A stretch of 64,000 nucleotides of DNA, taken from assembly GCA_903837495.1 (NCBI GenBank), contig CAILUT010000009.1:1-64000 (forward strand), read 5' to 3'. The stretch's first letter is position 1. Each line of letters starts with the position of its first letter. Of the stretch, positions 58,481 to 64,000 are shown one piece after another. The position numbers and the translations under genes were made by a program. This DNA is from an uncultured Flavobacteriales bacterium (GTDB taxonomy: Bacteria; Bacteroidota; Bacteroidia; CAIKAF01). A model generated the notes under the pieces. That model did no database searches, was not told the origin of the DNA, and saw only the letters and a program-made list of their open reading frames with translations.

Positions 58481-58996
58481 TTATTTTAAGGGTAAGGTAT
58501 ATTCCAGCGATTTAACAAAATTCACCGTAGCTACTACGGTTAAAAAACTTCGGGGTCCTTTTCCAAGCAGCAGCAAACTTCGGTTTCCTCGGTCAATGGA
58601 GTACATGGCGATGGTTTCGGGTTGGTCAAAATAATTCAAAACCAAGTGTTGCCCTTGCAGAAGCAAGCGTTTCCCTTCGGTGGTTTTTACTTTTTGCTCG
58701 TACTGGGTCCATTCCGATAGGTCGGCATTGATGGTTTTTACCCAGCTGCGCATAAATCCAACCAGGTCGTGGGGGGCTTCTTTTTTCCATTCAATCCAGA
58801 GCATTCCACGTTGCAGCGGGCCTGCCAGGGTATCCAATAAAAATTGTGCTTTTGCCTGCTCAGTTTCAAAGGTTTTAGAAACAGGGTAGCTCCAAGGTTT
58901 ATGAACCACCCAGCCGAAAGGGTCTTTTTGCTGGGAAAAAGCGATTTGGCTAAAGGTCCAAACAAATGCTATTCCGAATATGGGGAACAACCTCAT
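58481..58996 (-). CDS. Hypothetical exported protein
   Basis: Signal peptide MRLFPIFGIAFVWTFSQIAFSQ; ATGA overlap with DUF1599 gene. Confidence 0.65.
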   Translation of the reverse strand: MRLFPIFGIAFVWTFSQIAFSQQKDPFGWVVHKPWSYPVSKTFETEQAKAQFLLDTLAGPLQRGMLWIEWKKEAPHDLVGFMRSWVKTINADLSEWTQYEQKVKTTEGKRLLLQGQHLVLNYFDQPETIAMYSIDRGNRSLLLLGKGPRSFLTVVATVNFVKSLEYTLPLK

Positions 58997-59535
58997 TGCC
59001 CTACACCCAATTTGATTAGAGCAAAAAGGGAGTAGTTCACCATGTCCATGTAGTTGGATTCAATTCCTTCGGATACGCTTGTTTTTCCTTGGTTGTCTTC
59101 AATCTGTTTGATGCGGTGAATTCGGTTCAAGAGCATGTCGGTTAAAGAGGATGTACGCATATCGCGCCAGGCTTCGCCATAATCGTTGTTTTTGGCTTTC
59201 ATCAGTTCAAAAATTTCATTGGCTATGCTTTGGTACCAATCCAAAATGGGTTCTGTGTGTTCTGCTGGAGCATCAAGGTGGCCATTTCGGCATTGAATAA
59301 TGGCCATTATGCAGTAGTTTACAATGCCCATGTATTCGGGTTCTACTCCTTCGGCGACTTGGGCTTGGAGTCCGCTCTCCAGGTTGCGGATGCGCCTCGC
59401 CTTAATCAACAATTGGTCGGTGAGGGATGCCGGGCGTAAAATCCGCCAATTGCTTCCATAATCTGCCAATTTAGCCTCAAATATGGATTTGCATACCTTT
59501 GAGGCTGCCTGATATTCCTGTTCTGTTTTTTCCAT
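58993..59535 (-). CDS. DUF1599 domain protein (internally duplicated)
   Basis: KLADYGSNWRILRPASLTDQLLIKARRIRNLE and KNNDYGEAWRDMRTSSLTDMLLNRIHRIKQIE. Confidence 0.82.
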   Translation of the reverse strand: MEKTEQEYQAASKVCKSIFEAKLADYGSNWRILRPASLTDQLLIKARRIRNLESGLQAQVAEGVEPEYMGIVNYCIMAIIQCRNGHLDAPAEHTEPILDWYQSIANEIFELMKAKNNDYGEAWRDMRTSSLTDMLLNRIHRIKQIEDNQGKTSVSEGIESNYMDMVNYSLFALIKLGVGQ

Positions 59536-59548
59536 GCTAAAAACTGCT

Positions 59549-60385
59549 ATGCAAACCTACCAATTTAGATGGAACAATTCCATTGTTTCGTTTCAACGGC
59601 CCTTGATTATGGGGGTCTTAAATGCGACACCCGATTCTTTTTTTTCTGGCAGCCGAAGCACCGAACAGGGCGAATTGGTTCAGCGTGCCAGGGCAATGCA
59701 AGCGGCTGGGGCCGATGTGCTGGATTTGGGTGGCATATCTACCCGCCCGGGGTCCGAAGCGATTTCGGTAGAAGCAGAATGGGAGCGGTTGAAAGGGTGC
59801 TTGGAGGCGCTGGCCGAGGCAGAACTTACCATTCCTTTGTCTTTAGACACCTATCGTAGGCCCGTTGCTGAAAAGGCATTGGCGTATGGGGTTGCCATCA
59901 TCAACGATGTTTATGGGGGCGCATACGACCCAGAACTCCCTAAATTCGCCGCCGAACATTCCCTGGTTTATGTTTTAACTCACAGCCAGGGAACAGCCCA
60001 AACCATGCAGGTGAATCCACATTATTCCGATGTGGTTTCAGAGGTGATGCAGTTTTTTAGTGCCAAGCGGGAAGCCCTTTATGACCTTGGACTTCACGAT
60101 TTGTGGTTGGATCCAGGGTTTGGTTTCGGAAAAACCATGCAACACAATTATGACTTGCTGCGTGCTTTGCCTTCGTTTCAAACGCTTTTTCCAGAACCTA
60201 TTTTGGTGGGCCTTTCCCGGAAACGCATGATTCAAGAGGCCACAGGGCAAGGAGCAGAAGCATGCCTGCCGGGAACCCTGGCGGCTCAAACCCTTGCAAT
60301 GGAATGGGGGGCCGGAATTGTTCGGGTGCACGACGTAGCCGAAGCTGTTCAGTGCCGCGCGGTTTGCTTCGCAGGTTTGGATTGA
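59549..60385 (+). CDS. folP: Dihydropteroate synthase
   Basis: PLIMGVLNATPDSFFSGS; GADVLDLGGISTRPGSEAIS; LWLDPGFGFGKTMQHNYDLLRAL. Confidence 0.95.
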   Translation: MQTYQFRWNNSIVSFQRPLIMGVLNATPDSFFSGSRSTEQGELVQRARAMQAAGADVLDLGGISTRPGSEAISVEAEWERLKGCLEALAEAELTIPLSLDTYRRPVAEKALAYGVAIINDVYGGAYDPELPKFAAEHSLVYVLTHSQGTAQTMQVNPHYSDVVSEVMQFFSAKREALYDLGLHDLWLDPGFGFGKTMQHNYDLLRALPSFQTLFPEPILVGLSRKRMIQEATGQGAEACLPGTLAAQTLAMEWGAGIVRVHDVAEAVQCRAVCFAGLD

Positions 60386-60466
60386 TTTTGACCCATTTAA
60401 GGCCTAGATTTTTTTCGAGCTCCCAACCTCAGATTTATCAAAAAACAAGGAAAAAAGGGGTTTTCC

Positions 60467-63400
60467 TTAGTGGCCAACCAGCAACGGCAGGTTCCAGATG
60501 CGTTGGTTTGTGCTGATGTTCACCATGTAAAATCCAGAATCCCAATTTTCCATTGGAAGTTGTACCGTTTCTCGCTGTCCGCTTTTCCAAGCATAAACCA
60601 CTTTTCCTTGAACATTCATCAATTTAACCTGGGCCTTTTCGTTTGGATTCAGTCCGGGTATTTCTAGGGTTAGGCTTTGCCCGGAACAAATGGGGTTGGG
60701 GTACAGAGCACAGGTGGCGGTACTTGAAATAGTAGGATTTGAGTTTACTTGTCCGGTAATATTCACCTTGTCAATAAAAAGGTTGTTGCCCCAATAGCCC
60801 CAATTTCGGAAGGCAATCATTAATTTGTTTGCCTGCAGGTAGTTTTGAAGCGAAACGGTATCGGTTCTCCATTGGTTGGCATTGGGCACAAAGTAATTTT
60901 GGTCGAAGGGTGCGGTGGAAAGGTCGGCTCCGCCTTTTTTATACAAAGACTGGAAGCTTTGTCCACAATCGCTTGAAATCAATACTTCAAGGGTGTCGGA
61001 ATAATTTGAGGCATACGCCGTATTGGCCACATCAAAGGTTAGGTTCGATTCAATGGCATTGGCCGTTGAAAAAATGAACTGCAGGTCATCGTAGCTGCCT
61101 TGGGAGTCGATGTCAAAGTTGGCAAAGAGGGCGCTGTTTGAAGATTGACCAAAACTTCCCGCTTGGGGGCTTTTGGTCCATTGTCCTGATTGGTTTTGGT
61201 CGATGACGCGCCACGCGGGCGGAGGGAAGCTGCCTTCAAAATTTTCGGATATTTGGGTTGAGGGGCTGAGCCTTGAAACCCCCACAAAAACCGTGTCGCG
61301 GCTTTCGTTGCCCTGGGCATCCCGAATTTTTAAGGTAACCCTGTGGTTCCCGTCTTGAGAAAAAAACACCACCGGGTTTCGTAGGGTTGAGGTAGCGGGT
61401 TGGCCATTTTGAAAGGTCCATTCCCAAGTAGCGTTTTGGTGGTTCAAAAAGGAATAGTCTTCAAAATAGAACGAGTCTGGATCGCAGAGAACAAGCTGGT
61501 CAAGTTTGTCCACAGTAATTCTTGCGATGGGTAGAATGGAGGGCTCATCAAGGTCTTTTTCCCAAATCCCTTTTCCATACGAGGCCAGCCGGATTTTTCC
61601 ATCGCGGTAAAACGGCCTGCCTATGTTTCCGTTGCAGTAGGTTGGAAGTCCGGTGTTGTCGATAATCCAACCCGAGCTGCTGTTGTTTCGGTAGTAGGCA
61701 GAAAATTGGGTAAACAGGTAAACGGCCCCATCGGTTCCGGCAATGTGGACCAAGGCTTGGGGCGATTCGTTGTTTAAAACAGCACTGCTCAGGTTGTTCC
61801 AGCTTGTTCCTCCATTGCTGGTTTTAAAAACCTTGTTTCCGTTTGAGCCATCGGGATAAGCGATCCACAATTCATTTTCGTTGAGGGGATTTAGGCTAAG
61901 GAGCATGCGGCGGCTGTTTCCGGGGGGGAGGCTAAGAGTTGCCCAAGTGGTTCCTCCATCGGTGCTTTTCCATACTTTACCAAGGTTTCCGGAGTTGGGT
62001 TGTTGATTTAAATAAATCACTTTTGGATTTGAGGAAGCGATTTCGATGTAGTGGATTCGGTCAAGGGTGTTGTTGCCAAATTGATGCACAAGGGAATAGG
62101 AGGCCCCGCCGTCCATGGTTTTCCAAAGGCTGTTCTCTTTGCCAATGTAGGCGATGGAATAGCAGTTGGGGTGAAATTCCATTTCACTGGATTCAGCGGC
62201 CCAGTAAGATTGATTGGGGAACATACCCACGGAAAAATAGCTGAGCGGATCGCCAAAGGCGTATGGGATCACCACCCCACCCACATCGGAATGGTAGGTT
62301 TTTCGATTGAAGCCTGGATTTACGTAACCGGTTGGGTCTTCAGCTCCGCCCAAGGACAGAAAATTACCGGCGCCGTAGTTCTCGTGGTGGGCCAAATTGC
62401 CGTTGTGGTAGAGTCCGCCCACCAAAACATCTTCGTTCCAGCCGCTTCCCAAACCCCAATAATCGCTGCCCCGAAGGCCTTGCATTTTAAAATCGGGTTG
62501 GGAGTTGAAAAAGTCGGTGGAACGGTAGATGCCCCCATCCGTGCTAATCCAATAATCGCCGTTTCCAACCCGAAAGTCCTGCATGTCCACGTGCATGTCT
62601 AAGGGGCCGCCCACGTAACCGGCCACCGATGAAAAGCTAGCTCCTCCGTCCTCCGATCGCCATAGGTTGAGTCCCCCAATTAAAAGGTGGTCGGCATTGG
62701 TTTGCGAGGCCATCAAGGCACAGTTGTAAAAACCCTGGTGGTAGGTCCAATTTGGATTGCCGTAGGCCAGATTTGGATGGGATGCGGTATATGGTCCGCC
62801 GGCAGGGCCATTTGGCAAGGTCCAAGATTGCCCGGCATCTGTGCTTTTGAATACGCCAATAAATCCGTAATCGTTGGGCTTTGAATCTCCGATTAGGTAG
62901 GCATATACTCGGTTTGGGTCGGCCGCCGATACGGCAAGTCTAGCCCCTCCGTCGTACCGAGCCGGGTCGGTTGAAGTGTACCAGCCATTGCTTTGCATGG
63001 CCCAAGTTGCTCCCATATCGGTGGAACGGAAAAAAGAACAGATGGATTGGCCCGGATCGTTTTTTAGCAGGTAAACCATGGAAGGATTGCTTGGATTGGC
63101 GGCCAGATCGTAGCTTTTTTCGGTGAACAATTGAACCCAATTGCTTCCGGCATCGGTTGAGCGGTAAAGTCCTTTTTCGGTGGCGGCTAAAACCACCAAA
63201 CCTTGTGCTGGCTCCACCCATATTTCATTTACGCCCAGTTGGTTGTCGGGCAATACGTTTGTCCATTGATTTCCGGCATCGGTGGTTTTAAAAACGCCGA
63301 GGTTGCCACCAGCAAAAGCAATGGAGGGATTGCTGGGGTGCACTGCCAAAGCCGTAACGCCGTATCCAAAAAAATCATCGAGCGAAACACAGTCCCAGGT

Positions 63401-63898
63401 ATTGCCCGCGTTTGAGCTGCGGTAAATTTCGCCCGGCTCGGTGCCGGCGTACATAATTTGGGGGTTTGAGGGGGAAATGGCTAAACTGTAAACGTTGGAC
63501 TGGGTTTTTCCTTGCAAAAACTGGGGATTTGAAACAAAAAAGGGCCCAAGGGCCGACCAGGTGGCCGAACGGCTTCCCGATTGCTTGGACTCATAATTTT
63601 GAAGAAGGTCTGTCCATTCCTCTTGGCTTGGCATTTGCACCTCACCTTGGGGGTTGATGAAATTGGAAATACTTCGGCGCCAACGTTTGTAGTATTGCGT
63701 GTGAAAACTCTTTTGAAAAGGGTGTTGGGCATAGTAGGTTCGAAACAAAGAATCGACCTGAAATACATTGGGCGTAGCGCTGTACATCCGCTGAGCCCAC
63801 TCGGGTAGGCCCGCAATTTCAAAAGAAGAGGGATTTTGCTGGCTCCAAATCGAACCCAGGCCAAGCGAAAAAAGAAAAATAAAAACCAGCCTTTTCAT
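60467..63898 (-). CDS. Large secreted Asp-box (BNR/sortilin-like) protein with PKD-like region and T9SS C-terminal domain
   Basis: Repeated KTTDAGNQW, RSTDAGSNW, RSTDMGATW, KSTDAGQSW, KSTDGGTTW; CALYPNPICSGQSLTLEIPG...GFYMVNISTNQRIWNLPLLVGH. Confidence 0.88.
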   Translation of the reverse strand: MKRLVFIFLFSLGLGSIWSQQNPSSFEIAGLPEWAQRMYSATPNVFQVDSLFRTYYAQHPFQKSFHTQYYKRWRRSISNFINPQGEVQMPSQEEWTDLLQNYESKQSGSRSATWSALGPFFVSNPQFLQGKTQSNVYSLAISPSNPQIMYAGTEPGEIYRSSNAGNTWDCVSLDDFFGYGVTALAVHPSNPSIAFAGGNLGVFKTTDAGNQWTNVLPDNQLGVNEIWVEPAQGLVVLAATEKGLYRSTDAGSNWVQLFTEKSYDLAANPSNPSMVYLLKNDPGQSICSFFRSTDMGATWAMQSNGWYTSTDPARYDGGARLAVSAADPNRVYAYLIGDSKPNDYGFIGVFKSTDAGQSWTLPNGPAGGPYTASHPNLAYGNPNWTYHQGFYNCALMASQTNADHLLIGGLNLWRSEDGGASFSSVAGYVGGPLDMHVDMQDFRVGNGDYWISTDGGIYRSTDFFNSQPDFKMQGLRGSDYWGLGSGWNEDVLVGGLYHNGNLAHHENYGAGNFLSLGGAEDPTGYVNPGFNRKTYHSDVGGVVIPYAFGDPLSYFSVGMFPNQSYWAAESSEMEFHPNCYSIAYIGKENSLWKTMDGGASYSLVHQFGNNTLDRIHYIEIASSNPKVIYLNQQPNSGNLGKVWKSTDGGTTWATLSLPPGNSRRMLLSLNPLNENELWIAYPDGSNGNKVFKTSNGGTSWNNLSSAVLNNESPQALVHIAGTDGAVYLFTQFSAYYRNNSSSGWIIDNTGLPTYCNGNIGRPFYRDGKIRLASYGKGIWEKDLDEPSILPIARITVDKLDQLVLCDPDSFYFEDYSFLNHQNATWEWTFQNGQPATSTLRNPVVFFSQDGNHRVTLKIRDAQGNESRDTVFVGVSRLSPSTQISENFEGSFPPPAWRVIDQNQSGQWTKSPQAGSFGQSSNSALFANFDIDSQGSYDDLQFIFSTANAIESNLTFDVANTAYASNYSDTLEVLISSDCGQSFQSLYKKGGADLSTAPFDQNYFVPNANQWRTDTVSLQNYLQANKLMIAFRNWGYWGNNLFIDKVNITGQVNSNPTISSTATCALYPNPICSGQSLTLEIPGLNPNEKAQVKLMNVQGKVVYAWKSGQRETVQLPMENWDSGFYMVNISTNQRIWNLPLLVGH

Positions 63899-64000
63899 GC
63901 CATTTATATTTAAAACGTTTGAGGCACCTCCATAGGAACCAACTCTGATTTATCGGGCAGAAAGATACGAAAGGAACCCTTGTTTCGTTTGATTTTTAAA

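Noticed and set aside
1-64000. Prophage, integrative element, toxin-antitoxin or defence island
   Set aside because: No integrase, transposase, phage structural, restriction or known defence genes seen; the YwqK-like gene is a MORN-type repeat protein without a partner toxin.

Overview
The window looks like a Bacteroidota chromosome segment. It is mostly core or housekeeping: lysS, rimP-nusA-infB, rnhB, proS, sucC, mnmA, engB, rpe, short primary sigma factor, gpsA, type III glutamine synthetase, floA-nfeD, clpS, folP and one tRNA-CAT. Lineage clues are T9SS-type C-terminal sorting domains, TAnnTTTG promoter boxes and GSIII. Interspersed are surface or secreted proteins: a TonB receptor flanked by two HmuY-like proteins, a fibrinogen-like-domain protein, a VWA protein and a large Asp-box (BNR) protein. 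There is also a small arsR-type operon. I found no transposase, integrase, prophage or CRISPR array. The strongest unexplained signal is a family of about 150-bp intergenic repeats (six clear copies, plus a partial tandemly duplicated relative at the left edge). They share a short conserved core (GAGGCGACTTTAGGAGCCACCGC or variant) and conserved ends (GGGATTGAACCGG...TAGCC / GCGGACTACCGGTGAAAGCCCG). Between these, the stem sequences differ between copies but stay base-paired within each copy, as expected for a selected RNA/DNA structure or small non-autonomous element. Other points of interest are a nucleotidyltransferase-HAD-kinase triple fusion, two unannotated tiny membrane/lipoprotein ORFs, an ArsR-operator-like palindrome, and a leader hairpin upstream of rimP. 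Product names come from recognising sequence motifs by eye; no database search was run.
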